Positions 17,802 to 26,814 of a DNA stretch of 52,182 nucleotides are shown here, piece after piece. The first letter of the stretch is position 1. Every line of letters begins with the position of its first letter. The notes below the pieces were generated by a model. That model ran no database searches. It was not told the origin of the DNA and was given only the letters and a program-made list of their open reading frames with translations. The stretch comes from Rhodoblastus sphagnicola. Lineage in GTDB: Bacteria > Pseudomonadota > Alphaproteobacteria > Rhizobiales > Beijerinckiaceae. The translations under genes and the position numbers were made by a program. The DNA is taken from the NCBI RefSeq assembly GCF_002937075.1, contig NZ_NHSJ01000118.1, forward strand, positions 1 through 52,182, read 5' to 3'.

Positions 17802-18566
17802 ATGTCCGAACATCGTCAAATCCTGATCGACGAACTCAACGCGGCCTTCGTCGCCGCGACCCTGCCCAATCGCCTGCGCCTGCTGCGCAAGGCGGTGTCC
17901 GGCCGGATCGTCTTCACCACCAGCCTCGGCGTCGAGGATCAGGCCGTCACCCACGCGGTCGCGGATTCGAAAGTCGATTTCGACGTGGTCACGCTCGACA
18001 CCGGCCGCCTGTTTCCCGAAACCTATGACGTCTGGCAGCGCACCGAGGAAAAATACGCGCTGCGCATCAAAGCCTATTCTCCCAAGGCCGAGGCGATCGA
18101 GGCGCTGGTCGCGGATCAGGGCATCAACGGTTTCTATTATGGCCTCGACATGCGCAAGGCCTGCTGCGAAATCCGCAAGGTCGAGCCGCTGGCGCGCGCG
18201 CTGGCCGGCGCGGATATCTGGGTCACCGGGCTGCGCGGCGACCAGAACGCGCATCGCTCGCATCTGCGCTTCGTCGAATGGGACGCGGAGCGCGGCCTGA
18301 TCAAGGCCAATCCGCTGCTCGATTTTTCCCGCGACGATGTCGTGACCTACGCCAAGGCCAACGACGTTCCGGTCAACGCGCTGCACGAACAGGGTTTCGT
18401 CAGCATCGGCTGCGCGCCCTGCACCCGCGCGATCAAGCCCGGCGAGTCCGAGCGCGCCGGACGCTGGTGGTGGGAGAGCGAAGACAAGAAGGAATGCGGC
18501 CTGCACGTCGCCGCCGACGGCCGCGTGTCGCGCGCCAAGGAAACCGAAAGCGAGGCCGCGGAATGA
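17802..18566 (+). CDS. cysH: Adenylyl-sulfate (APS) reductase
   Basis: CysH reduces adenylyl-sulfate to sulfite with thioredoxin as donor. Of its 254 residues, the paired cysteines Cys121-Cys122 (KACCEIRK) and Cys204/Cys207 (GCAPCTR) form the CC...CxxC set of the [4Fe-4S] APS-reductase subtype. A PAPS-only enzyme would lack these cysteines. The catalytic cysteine is in the C-terminal KKECGLH motif. The subtype fits the operon, which has cysD and cysN but no APS kinase gene. Its stop overlaps the cysD start (ATGA). Confidence 0.94.
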   Translation: MSEHRQILIDELNAAFVAATLPNRLRLLRKAVSGRIVFTTSLGVEDQAVTHAVADSKVDFDVVTLDTGRLFPETYDVWQRTEEKYALRIKAYSPKAEAIEALVADQGINGFYYGLDMRKACCEIRKVEPLARALAGADIWVTGLRGDQNAHRSHLRFVEWDAERGLIKANPLLDFSRDDVVTYAKANDVPVNALHEQGFVSIGCAPCTRAIKPGESERAGRWWWESEDKKECGLHVAADGRVSRAKETESEAAE

Positions 18567-19468
18567 ACGCGCCACTGACCCATCTGCAAAGGCTCGAAGC
18601 GGAATCGATCCACATTTTTCGCGAGGTCGCGGCGGAATGCGAAAAGCCGGTGTTTCTCTATTCGATCGGCAAGGATTCGGCGGTGCTGCTGCACCTCGCG
18701 TTAAAAGCGTTTTATCCGTCCAAACCGCCGTTCCCGCTGCTGCATGTCGACACCACCTGGAAGTTCAAGGAGATGATCGCCTTTCGCGACCAGCGCGTGA
18801 AGGATCTCGGCCTGGAGCTTCTCGTTCACATCAACGAAGAGGGCGTGAAGGCCGGCGTCAATCCGTTCGATTCCGGCTCGCGCCTGCATACCGATGTGAT
18901 GAAGACGCAAGGTTTGAAACAGGCGCTGGACAAGTACAAATTCGACGCGGCCTTCGGCGGCGCGCGGCGCGACGAAGAGAAGTCGCGCGCGAAAGAGCGG
19001 GTGTTCTCGCTGCGCTCGCCCGAACATCGCTGGGATCCGAAAAACCAGCGGCCCGAACCCTGGCGGCTCTACAACACGCGCAAGCGTCCCGGCGAGAGTT
19101 TTCGGGTGTTCCCGCTGTCGAACTGGACCGAGAGCGACATCTGGGATTACATCGCCAAGGAAGACATTCCGGTTGTCCCGCTGTACTTCGCGAAAAAGCG
19201 TCCGGTGGTGCGCCGCGACGGCGCGCTGATCATGCGCGACGACGAGCGCATGAAGTTGCGGCCCGGCGAACAGGTTGAAGAATTGAGCGTGCGCTTCCGC
19301 ACGCTGGGCTGCTACCCGCTGACCGGCGCCGTTGAAAGCACGGCCTCAACCTTGCCCGAAATCATCGCGGAAATGCACGCCTCGAAAACCAGCGAACGCG
19401 AGGGCCGCATCATCGATCACGACGGCTCCGCCTCGATGGAGCAGAAGAAGCAGGAAGGCTATTTCTGA
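18563..19468 (+). CDS. cysD: Sulfate adenylyltransferase small subunit
   Basis: CysD is the ATP-sulfurylase catalytic subunit; with the GTPase CysN it forms adenylyl-sulfate from ATP and sulfate. The 301-residue product has the PP-loop ATPase motif [14 protein letters not shown] and the segments [11 protein letters not shown] and [16 protein letters not shown]. It ends in [10 protein letters not shown], the usual CysD C-terminus. I use the ATG overlapping the cysH stop. cysN begins one base after its TGA. Confidence 0.95.
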   Translation: MNAPLTHLQRLEAESIHIFREVAAECEKPVFLYSIGKDSAVLLHLALKAFYPSKPPFPLLHVDTTWKFKEMIAFRDQRVKDLGLELLVHINEEGVKAGVNPFDSGSRLHTDVMKTQGLKQALDKYKFDAAFGGARRDEEKSRAKERVFSLRSPEHRWDPKNQRPEPWRLYNTRKRPGESFRVFPLSNWTESDIWDYIAKEDIPVVPLYFAKKRPVVRRDGALIMRDDERMKLRPGEQVEELSVRFRTLGCYPLTGAVESTASTLPEIIAEMHASKTSEREGRIIDHDGSASMEQKKQEGYF

Positions 19469-19469
19469 C

Positions 19470-21050
19470 ATGACCGCTCTTCCTGACCAAAAAGCCTGGG
19501 TTGCCCCCGAAGCGGCGCCCGCCGCGCCGGAAAAGGCGCTGTTGCGTTTCATCACCTGCGGCTCGGTGGACGATGGCAAATCCACGCTGATCGGGCGTAT
19601 GCTCTATGATTCGCAAATGATCGCGGAGGACCAGCTCGAAGCGCTCGACCGCGATTCCAAAAAATTCGGCACGCAGGGCGGCGCGCTCGATTTCGCGCTG
19701 CTGGTGGACGGCCTCGCCGCCGAGCGCGAACAGGGCATCACCATCGATGTCGCCTACCGCTATTTCAAGACCGACCGGCGCGCCTTCATCGTCGCCGACA
19801 CCCCCGGCCACGAGCAATATACCCGCAACATGGCGACGGGCGCCTCCACCGCCGATCTCGCGATTATCTTGATCGACGCGCGCAAGGGAATCCTGCCGCA
19901 AACCCGCCGCCACAGTTTCATCGTCTCGATGATCGGCGTGCGCGATGTGGCGCTGGCCATCAACAAGATGGACCTGGTCGATTACTCGGAGGCGCGCTTC
20001 AACGAGATCGTCGCGGCCTACAGCGAAATGGCGAAGGGTCTTGGGTTCCGCTCGATCACGGCCCTGCCGATTTCCGCGCTGAATGGCGACAACATCGCCA
20101 CGCTGTCGGAACGCACGCCCTGGTTCCAGGGCGAACCGCTGCTGCCCTGGCTCGAAACGATCGACGCCGGCTCAGGCGAACTCAGCGAGGCGCCGTTCCG
20201 CTTTCCGGTGCAATGGGTCAACCGGCCCAACCTCGATTTTCGCGGCTTCTCCGGCTGGGTGGCGAGTGGGTCGATCAAACCGGGCGACGCCATTGTCGCC
20301 TTGCCCTCGGGCCGGACCAGCAAGGTCGCGCGCATCGTCACGCAGGACGGCGATTTGCCGGTCGCCGTCGCCGGCCAGTCGGTGACGCTGACGCTTGCCG
20401 ACGAGATCGACGTGTCGCGCGGCGATATTCTGTCGAGCGTCGAACGCCAACCGCAGGTGGCCTCGTCCGTCGAGGCGCGGCTGCTGTGGACGGCCGAAAC
20501 CAACATGCATCCGGGCGCGTCCTATATCGTCAAGCTCGGCGCGCGCACGGCCAATGCGACCGTATCAAAAGTGCGCGCGCTGATCGACATCCACACCTTC
20601 GAGCCCGCGCCGGGAAAACCCCTCGCCCTCAACGAAATCGCCGAGGCGCAATTGCGCTTCGACCGCCCCTTCCCCATTGGCCTTTATCGCGACAATCGCG
20701 ATCTCGGCGGCTTCATCCTGATCGACCGCATCACCAACGAGACCGTCGCCTTCGGCATGGTCGCGCCAAATCGGGTCGAGGTGGAGCCGCCGGCGCCGGA
20801 AGAAAACGGCGTCGACTGGGCGCGTCTCGGCAAGGATTTGGGCGAAAAGCTGCTGCCGGCGCTCGGCGGCGGCGTGTTGATCGGGCTCGGCGCCAAGCTG
20901 TTTGGCGCGCCGACTGCGACGGCGGTGACGCTCGGCCTCGCCGACGCCGCCTTCCGGCCGCTGGTGCGCGGCTGGTATGGCGATTTCCGCGCGGCGCTGG
21001 CCAAACGCGGCGGCGATGACGAGGTCACGCCCGACGGCGCGGGGATTTGA
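19470..21050 (+). CDS. cysN: Sulfate adenylyltransferase large subunit (GTPase) with an unusual C-terminal extension
   Basis: CysN is the regulatory GTPase of ATP sulfurylase. Over 526 residues the G motifs are clear: GSVDDGKST (31-39), DTPGH (110-114) and NKMD (165-168). EF-Tu-like barrel domains run to about residue 435. Normal CysN ends there or continues into the CysC kinase. Here an extra stretch of about 85 residues carries an acidic/proline linker (EVEPPAPEENGVD), two hydrophobic segments (LLPALGGGVLIGLGAKLFG and TATAVTLGLADAAF) and a basic tail. It has no kinase motif. The extension could anchor the enzyme to a membrane or a partner; that is inference. Confidence 0.93.
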   Translation: MTALPDQKAWVAPEAAPAAPEKALLRFITCGSVDDGKSTLIGRMLYDSQMIAEDQLEALDRDSKKFGTQGGALDFALLVDGLAAEREQGITIDVAYRYFKTDRRAFIVADTPGHEQYTRNMATGASTADLAIILIDARKGILPQTRRHSFIVSMIGVRDVALAINKMDLVDYSEARFNEIVAAYSEMAKGLGFRSITALPISALNGDNIATLSERTPWFQGEPLLPWLETIDAGSGELSEAPFRFPVQWVNRPNLDFRGFSGWVASGSIKPGDAIVALPSGRTSKVARIVTQDGDLPVAVAGQSVTLTLADEIDVSRGDILSSVERQPQVASSVEARLLWTAETNMHPGASYIVKLGARTANATVSKVRALIDIHTFEPAPGKPLALNEIAEAQLRFDRPFPIGLYRDNRDLGGFILIDRITNETVAFGMVAPNRVEVEPPAPEENGVDWARLGKDLGEKLLPALGGGVLIGLGAKLFGAPTATAVTLGLADAAFRPLVRGWYGDFRAALAKRGGDDEVTPDGAGI

Positions 21051-21114
21051 GCTGGACCCTGTTTTCAGCTTGACCGGGATCGGCTAGGCAGCGCGCCGTG
21101 ACTGGAGCGCCGCC

Positions 21115-21249
21115 ATGAAAGCCTTTCGTTTCGCCGCTGTTTTTGCGACCGCCTGCGCGGCGCTTCCCGCCGCCGCGCAGGGCGTCCATGTCGGCGCCTT
21201 TGACATCGCCGGCTATGCCGAGCAACGAGCTGAAGGCGTTGAAGGGTAG
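21115..21249 (+). pseudogene. Truncated start of a secreted-protein gene
   Basis: From ATG 21115, with a GGAG box, runs a 44-codon frame. It begins with a textbook signal peptide (MKAFRFAAVFATACAALPAAAQG, shown in part: Lys2, hydrophobic 5-16, AAAQ cleavage). After about residue 23 the codons coincide with the reverse strand of a decayed transposase (from 21187). The original gene was therefore probably cut by the mobile-element insertion, leaving a signal peptide and a short nonsense tail. The original product cannot be identified. Confidence 0.5.
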
Positions 21250-21446
21250 AAGCGAAACGTGAATTCGTTGAGGCAAGGCTGCAGATGCTGTGCGCTGACC
21301 CCGTCCGGGAAAAGCCGCTGAAACTCCGGCGGCGACTTCGGAAACGGCGGTTCGGCGTGCTGGTCGATGGCCATCGGCAGCGGCGAAGGCGCTTTCCTTC
21401 CCGCATCGCCCTTCCAGCTCATTGGGTTTCGATTCCATCGGCGCAT
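21187..21446 (-). pseudogene. IS1595/ISXO2-like transposase remnant, minus-strand copy
   Basis: Read on the minus strand, one frame gives VSAQHLQPCLNEFTFRF. A frameshift later another gives PFNAFSSLLGIAGDVKGADM. Together these match the usual transposase ending, in which HLQ-YLNEF-FRFNRR is followed by a LLGIA block. No full gene or intact ends remain. About 36 bases near the left end (21187-21232) are nearly identical in inverted orientation to 22076-22115. Confidence 0.6.
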
Positions 21447-21493
21447 CGGACGTCGAATTCAGGCCCAGCTCACGACAAAATATGAGCGCGAGA

Positions 21494-21525
21494 GCCTGTT
21501 CCGATCCGGCCGAATCGGAACAGGC
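21494..21525. repeat. 12-bp-arm hairpin upstream of the pilin gene
   Basis: GCCTGTTCCGAT (21494-21505) and ATCGGAACAGGC (21514-21525) are exact complements around the loop CCGGCCGA. The flanking GAGCGCGAGA resembles the border of the dispersed palindromes at 1209 and 30430, so it may be another member of that class. Confidence 0.6.
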
Positions 21526-21614
21526 ATCCATTTCGCTCGAAAATTGCTCTCGTGGGTGTCGGCATAAACCGGATAGCCATGAACCAAGCGTCAACCTATT
21601 GGAAACGTTCTCCG

Positions 21615-21620
21615 TATAAT
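21615..21620 (+). promoter_or_regulatory. Candidate -10 element of the pilin promoter
   Basis: A perfect TATAAT lies 61 bases upstream of the pilin ATG in AT-rich DNA. No convincing -35 hexamer is found at the usual spacing (TCAACC at 21592-21597 is the best). Confidence 0.35.
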
Positions 21621-21681
21621 ATTTGGGCTCGGGACATAGAAGTATCCCGTCTCCGACCCTTGAATTCAAGAGGGAAAAACT

Positions 21682-21843
21682 ATGAAATTGCTCAAATCCT
21701 TTCTCCGTGATCAATCCGGAGCCACAGCCATCGAATACGGTCTGATTGCAGCGCTGATCTCCGTCGTGGCCATAGCCACGTTGACCACAATCGGAACTAA
21801 GCTGAACGCCAAGTTGGACGCCGTCTCCAACGGCCTTAACTGA
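21682..21843 (+). CDS. flp: Flp/Fap-type pilin
   Basis: This 53-residue protein is a Flp-type (type IVb) prepilin, the subunit of Tad pili. After a short basic leader (MKLLKSFLRDQSG) comes the invariant ATAIEYGLIAALIS block. The conserved Glu18-Tyr19 and the hydrophobic helix form the filament core, with the prepilin peptidase site at the glycine before ATAIEYG. GAGGGA lies seven bases before the ATG. No tad/cpa assembly genes are in the window, so it must rely on machinery elsewhere. The gene is enclosed by two inverted transposase remnants. Confidence 0.92.
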   Translation: MKLLKSFLRDQSGATAIEYGLIAALISVVAIATLTTIGTKLNAKLDAVSNGLN

Positions 21844-21951
21844 TACGCGATCACAGATCGCCACAAGCAATTCGCGCGACGGACGCTTCCGTCTTGCTCT
21901 GGAAGCTTTTCCTTAATACTGCTCCTTCAACCGTTTCTCGCGCGTGGTTCC

Positions 21952-22178
21952 GATCTCACGCGAGAATTTTGTCGGTGGACACTGGACGAGAGAGAGACCG
22001 AGGAATTTCTGCCCATCATCCATCTCGTTCTTGCTCATCTCAAGACGTGGCTGCTCGGCATCCATCACGGGACTCTTTGCTCGGCATCGCTGGTGATGTA
22101 AAGGCGCCGACCTACACTGAGCTTTATTCCGGCGACTGGCGCACCCCACATGTGGCGGGTGTATGGGTTACCGGATAG
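21952..22178 (+). pseudogene. IS1595/ISXO2-like transposase remnant, plus-strand copy
   Basis: One plus frame reads FLPIIHLVLAHLKTWLLGIHHG, given here as its core LKTWLLGIHHG. It matches the LP-x-VH-x-VFSNLKTWLxGxHHGV region of ISXO2-like transposases. After an apparent internal deletion and frameshift, another frame gives SLLGIAGDVKAPTYTELYSG and continues to a stop at 22176-22178. The region between HHG and LLGIA, about 30 codons that the minus-strand copy at 21187-21446 partly retains, is missing here. Confidence 0.6.
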
Positions 22179-22189
22179 GCAAGAACTAA

Positions 22190-22221
22190 AGCTTCCCCGC
22201 TTCACGCGAAGCGGGGAAGCT
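22190..22221 (-). terminator. Strong 14-bp hairpin, terminator of the lipoprotein gene
   Basis: AGCTTCCCCGCTTC (22190-22203) pairs perfectly with GAAGCGGGGAAGCT (22208-22221) around ACGC. On the minus strand it is followed by TTTAGTTCTT. That places a terminator-like structure about 75 bases beyond the stop of the gene at 22297-22686. Confidence 0.6.
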
Positions 22222-22296
22222 CTCGATTCCTTTGCCAACGCCGGTCCTTTTCGCCAAACAGGCATCCGCTTTTGCGGGATACGCCAAGGCGCGGCT

Positions 22297-22686
22297 TCAC
22301 CAATAATGGCGGTGGAATCCGAAGCCCACGCCGTAATACGCGCCGGGCGGCCCCCAGAACGGATCGTAATAGGGGCCGGGGCCGTAATAGGGGCCGTAGA
22401 AGACGTGGCGGCGGCGCACCTCCTCCACGTCATAACCCTTGTTCAGCATGCAATCGCCGTAGAGCTGGTCGAAATGGCTTTGCAAATCGCCCTGCCCGGC
22501 GGCGGCTTCGGCGTCGGTCACCGATTTCGCCTTGGCCTTGCAAGACGAATCGTCACGAGCGAAGGCGGCGTCGCTGACTTTCGCGCCGGCGACGGCGCTG
22601 ACATGGCGCGGCTCGGTCGGGGGAACGCTGGCGCAGGCGCCAAGCAGGGCGCAAAGCGCAAGAGATGAGAGAATCTTTTTGTTCAT
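22297..22686 (-). CDS. Small lipoprotein of unknown function
   Basis: The 129-residue product begins MNKKILSSLALCALLGACAS: a basic start, a hydrophobic stretch and a lipobox (LLGAC), so it should be lipidated at Cys18 and inserted in a membrane. The mature part has two more cysteines (SSCKAK and YGDCML, near residues 47 and 78). It ends in a Tyr/Gly/Pro-rich tail (YYGPGPYYDPFWGPPG). Such 'glycine-tyrosine tail' lipoproteins are common and uncharacterised in this group. I chose ATG 22686 because the upstream in-frame extension lacks any signal character. Confidence 0.75.
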   Translation of the reverse strand: MNKKILSSLALCALLGACASVPPTEPRHVSAVAGAKVSDAAFARDDSSCKAKAKSVTDAEAAAGQGDLQSHFDQLYGDCMLNKGYDVEEVRRRHVFYGPYYGPGPYYDPFWGPPGAYYGVGFGFHRHYW

Positions 22687-22945
22687 CGTCGAACCATACC
22701 TCTGACTTGGCATTTTGCACCGCAGTGGCGCGCGCGACAAGCGCAGCCGCGCAACAGGCCAAAAGAGTTTGGCTTGTTGCGGTTGACCTGTTGCGGTTGA
22801 CTTGTTGCTGTTCTTGGCGCGCGGCGCGACGCCGTCGAGGCCATCCGCATCCCGCCTCAAGGCGTGGATTTCGATCGCCAGCTCTGAATCGCCGGCCCCA
22901 GCCACGCTTGCAGCCCCTCCACAACCCTGTTAGCGTAAAAAAATC
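22687..22945. other. Intergenic region with short direct repeats
   Basis: No gene is visible between the lipoprotein start and the TPP riboswitch. At 22773-22810 an imperfect 13-15-base unit recurs about 2.7 times (CTTGTTGCGGTTGAC, CTGTTGCGGTTGA, CTTGTTGCTG). Promoters for the divergent lipoprotein gene and for thiC should be in this stretch, but I cannot define them. Confidence 0.45.
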
Positions 22946-22947
22946 GA

Positions 22948-24908
<1,961 letters not shown>

Positions 24909-24973
24909 GTCCAGGACCTTCCGCGCTCGCCAAGTTCCTCCGCCGCGGCTAAGCTGGCGTCGCGGAGGAGAAA

Positions 24974-25402
24974 ATGGATTCGACCGAGCAGGACAAACCC
25001 CAAGGTGAGTTGACCATTAAAATCATCGCCATGCCGGCGGACACCAACGCCAATGGCGACATATTCGGCGGCTGGGTGCTGTCGCAGATGGATGCGGCGG
25101 GCGGCATTTGCGGCGTGGACCGCGCCGGCGGGCGCGTGGTGACGATCAAGGTGGACACGATGCACTTCATCCGCCCGGTCAAGGTCGGGGACGTGCTCAA
25201 CGTCTACACGGTGGTGGATTCGATCGGCCGAACCTCGATGAAGATCCACATCGAGGCCTGGGTGAATCGTTTCATCACCAACAGGCTGGAAAAGGTGACG
25301 GACGCGATCTTCACCTTCGTCGCCATAGACGAACAGGGCCGCCCGCGCCCGATCCCGCGCGCGGGGGGAGAAATATTGCCAGAGCCTCCGATTTCGGTCT
25401 AA
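24974..25402 (+). CDS. Acyl-CoA thioesterase, YciA-like hotdog protein
   Basis: This 142-residue hotdog-fold protein resembles YciA/acyl-CoA hydrolases that split acyl-CoA to free acid and CoA. The family block MPADTNANGDIFGGWVLSQM contains the catalytic Asn/Asp region (residues 19-38). VDTMHFIRPVKVGD and SMKIHIEAWV follow. A GGAGGAG box stands just before ATG. It ends 17 bases upstream of a tRNA gene. Its physiological substrate cannot be told from sequence. Confidence 0.88.
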   Translation: MDSTEQDKPQGELTIKIIAMPADTNANGDIFGGWVLSQMDAAGGICGVDRAGGRVVTIKVDTMHFIRPVKVGDVLNVYTVVDSIGRTSMKIHIEAWVNRFITNRLEKVTDAIFTFVAIDEQGRPRPIPRAGGEILPEPPISV

Positions 25403-25419
25403 AAGGCGCATCCTGCGTG

Positions 25420-25495
25420 GGGCCGGTAGCTCAATGGTTAGAGCCGGCCGCTCATAACGGTCTGGTTGCAGGTTCGAGTCCTGCCCGGCCCACCA
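25420..25495 (+). tRNA. tRNA with CAU anticodon, probably tRNA-Ile2 (lysidine type)
   Basis: A complete 76-base cloverleaf is present. The acceptor GGGCCGG pairs with CCGGCCC, and the D-arm is GCTC/GAGC. The anticodon arm GGCCG-CTCATAA-CGGTC has one G-U pair, and the T-arm is GCAGG-TTCGAGT-CCTGC. The discriminator is A and CCA is encoded. The anticodon CAU fits elongator Met or Ile2. The short D-loop and the CTCATAA loop resemble E. coli ileX, so I lean to Ile2, but the choice is not secure. Confidence 0.9.
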
Positions 25496-25585
25496 GCAAA
25501 TTCAATGTCTTAATATAGGTCGGTGCTAACATTGGATTGACCGGGGGCCAAAACGGGGACCGAAACGAAAAAATGCCCCACCCGC

Positions 25586-25779
25586 TCATTCCTTTTCCTT
25601 CCCTTTGTTGAGGATGGCGCGGGCGCGGCGAAGATGGCCCATCGTGATTTCCGCCTCGAATTCAGTTCCGACGTGAATGCCGTGCAGCTTATCCCCGATG
25701 GATCGCAGCGGACGCCGGTCGAATTGATCCATGAAAACCGCGACCGGCTTCGGCGCCTCTTCAAGCTCAGCGATGCTGG
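25586..25779 (-). pseudogene. 3' remnant of an unidentified gene
   Basis: A minus-strand frame of about 62 codons ends at 25586. It reads like real protein: SIAELEEAPKPVAVFMDQ, GDKLHGIHVGTEFEAEIT, and HLRRARAILNKGKEKE at the end. It has no start of its own: its 5' side is cut by a palindrome fragment (25779-25799) and an IS3 stub. I do not recognise the family. Confidence 0.4.
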
Positions 25780-25862
25780 AGCGCGATGCGTTTCCACGGG
25801 CGGCCAAGGGCCACTTTCGCCTTGAAAGCAGGCGTGAGGTTCCGGCGCGGTCGTTTGGTCAT
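25767..25862 (-). pseudogene. IS3-family OrfA stub
   Basis: From ATG 25862, with AGGAGAG upstream, the minus strand encodes MTKRPRRNLTPAFKAKVAL, the near-invariant start of OrfA (InsE-like helix-turn-helix subunit) of IS3-family elements. After 19 codons the similarity ends, where a dispersed palindrome fragment begins. The frame then closes with TGA at 25767-25769 after 31 codons. No OrfB or terminal inverted repeats are visible. Confidence 0.7.
25779..25799 (+). repeat. Fragment of the dispersed palindrome
   Basis: These bases match the left arm, loop and first two bases of the right arm of the perfect palindrome at 1209-1250 (AGCGCGATGCGTTTCCACGG). The rest of the palindrome is missing. 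It lies exactly at the breakpoint of the IS3 OrfA stub. Confidence 0.7.
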
Positions 25863-26082
25863 ATTATAATCTCTCCTGATGCGCGGCGATCATCGACGCC
25901 GTCAGGCCGAAAAGCCACTTATCGCCCTGTCCGGTTTCCCCGAGCCGGCTCTATACCCGCAAATTTCGTCGATGCAAGCGCACGCGAGCGAACAGCCAAG
26001 GACGCCTTTCGGCCTGAACCGCCTGATTTCCCTGGGTCTATCAGACAGTTGCAGACAGTCTTGGACGATTGTGGATTGTGAT
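25863..26082. other. Non-coding junction between IS stub and tRNA-like gene
   Basis: No credible gene is seen. A tandem decamer-like repeat, AGTTGCAGAC/AGT (complement ACTGTCTGCA-ACTGTCTGAT), lies at 26044-26063, just beyond the 3' end of the tRNA-like gene. Integrated elements often leave attachment-site debris there, but no integrase gene is present. Confidence 0.35.
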
Positions 26083-26159
26083 TGGAGGCCTCGGAAGGGA
26101 ATTGAACCCAACCTGAAAGGATTTGCGCATCCTTTGCGTTATCGCTCCGCCACGAGGCC
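26083..26159 (-). tRNA. Aberrant tRNA-Cys-like gene (probable pseudo-tRNA or variant tRNA)
   Basis: The minus strand gives a 77-base cloverleaf. The acceptor stem is perfect (GGCCTCG/CGAGGCC), with discriminator U and encoded CCA, and TGGCGGAG follows as in alphaproteobacterial tRNA-Cys. Several features are abnormal. The anticodon stem AAAGGA/TCCTTT encloses an 8-base loop, TGCGCAAA, instead of TTGCAAA. Position 33 is not U. The D-loop AGCGATAA lacks the GG pair. The T-arm has two T-T mismatches (TTGGG/CCCTT). Read in register the anticodon would still be GCA (Cys). It is either a decayed copy near a mobile-element scar or a non-standard tRNA. Confidence 0.6.
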
Positions 26160-26280
26160 GCGCCGCCGCCGAAATCCGGCGGGAACAAGCGAGATTAGAC
26201 CCCGAAATCCTTGCGATTGTATTGACATAACGCAACGAGAAAGCTTCGGTTTCCACGGAGCCGCCCGGTCCCCGCCGCCG

Positions 26281-26814
26281 TCAGGGCGCGCGTTCCATCG
26301 CGCTCAACTCCTTCGGCGTGACGAAGCGCGTCAGCTTGCCGCCGTTCAGTTCAAGCTCGGCCCAGGGACGATCCAGTTCGAATTGCGCGAGGGCGCCGGT
26401 CGGATAGGCCTCGGCCATGCGCCGCGCCGGCGCGGCGTTGCTTGCGCCGGACAAGCGCAGGGCGAAGTCGTGCAGGCCGGGATTGTGGGCGATGACGAGC
26501 AGGATTCGGGCGGAACCCGGCGCGGCGCGGATGGTTTCGAGGATCGTTTCGGGCGCGGCGTGGTAGAGCGCCGGCAGGATTTCGACCGGCGGCGGCGACG
26601 CCCAGGGGTTGAGCGCATCAAGCGTTTCGAGCGCGCGCTTCGCGCTCGACACCAGCACGAGGTCCGGCCGGATCGCCTCGGCGCGGAAAAATTCGCGCAG
26701 CAGAGCGCCGGCCTTGCGGCCGCGCTTGGCCAGCGGACGCTCGTGGTCCGACAAGTCGGGTTCGTCCCACGAGGATTTGGCGTGGCGCAGCAGCAGGAGC
26801 TGTCGGCTCATCAT
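26281..26814 (-). CDS. sixA: SixA-like histidine phosphatase
   Basis: This 177-residue protein of the histidine-phosphatase superfamily has the N-terminal catalytic motif LLLLRHAKSSW, with His as phospho-acceptor. A second histidine lies in LVIAHNPGLHDFA, and HERPLAKRGRKAG follows the first block. SixA-type enzymes remove phosphate from phosphohistidine domains of signalling proteins. Its ATG (26814) overlaps the stop codon of the upstream napC-like gene as ATGA; a second ATG follows directly. Co-transcription with napBC is probably incidental. Confidence 0.85.
   Translation of the reverse strand: MMSRQLLLLRHAKSSWDEPDLSDHERPLAKRGRKAGALLREFFRAEAIRPDLVLVSSAKRALETLDALNPWASPPPVEILPALYHAAPETILETIRAAPGSARILLVIAHNPGLHDFALRLSGASNAAPARRMAEAYPTGALAQFELDRPWAELELNGGKLTRFVTPKELSAMERAP

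Noticed and set aside
26044-26063. Attachment site of an integrative element next to the tRNA-Cys-like gene
   Set aside because: Only a short tandem decamer is visible. No integrase gene and no duplicated tRNA 3' end occur in the window.
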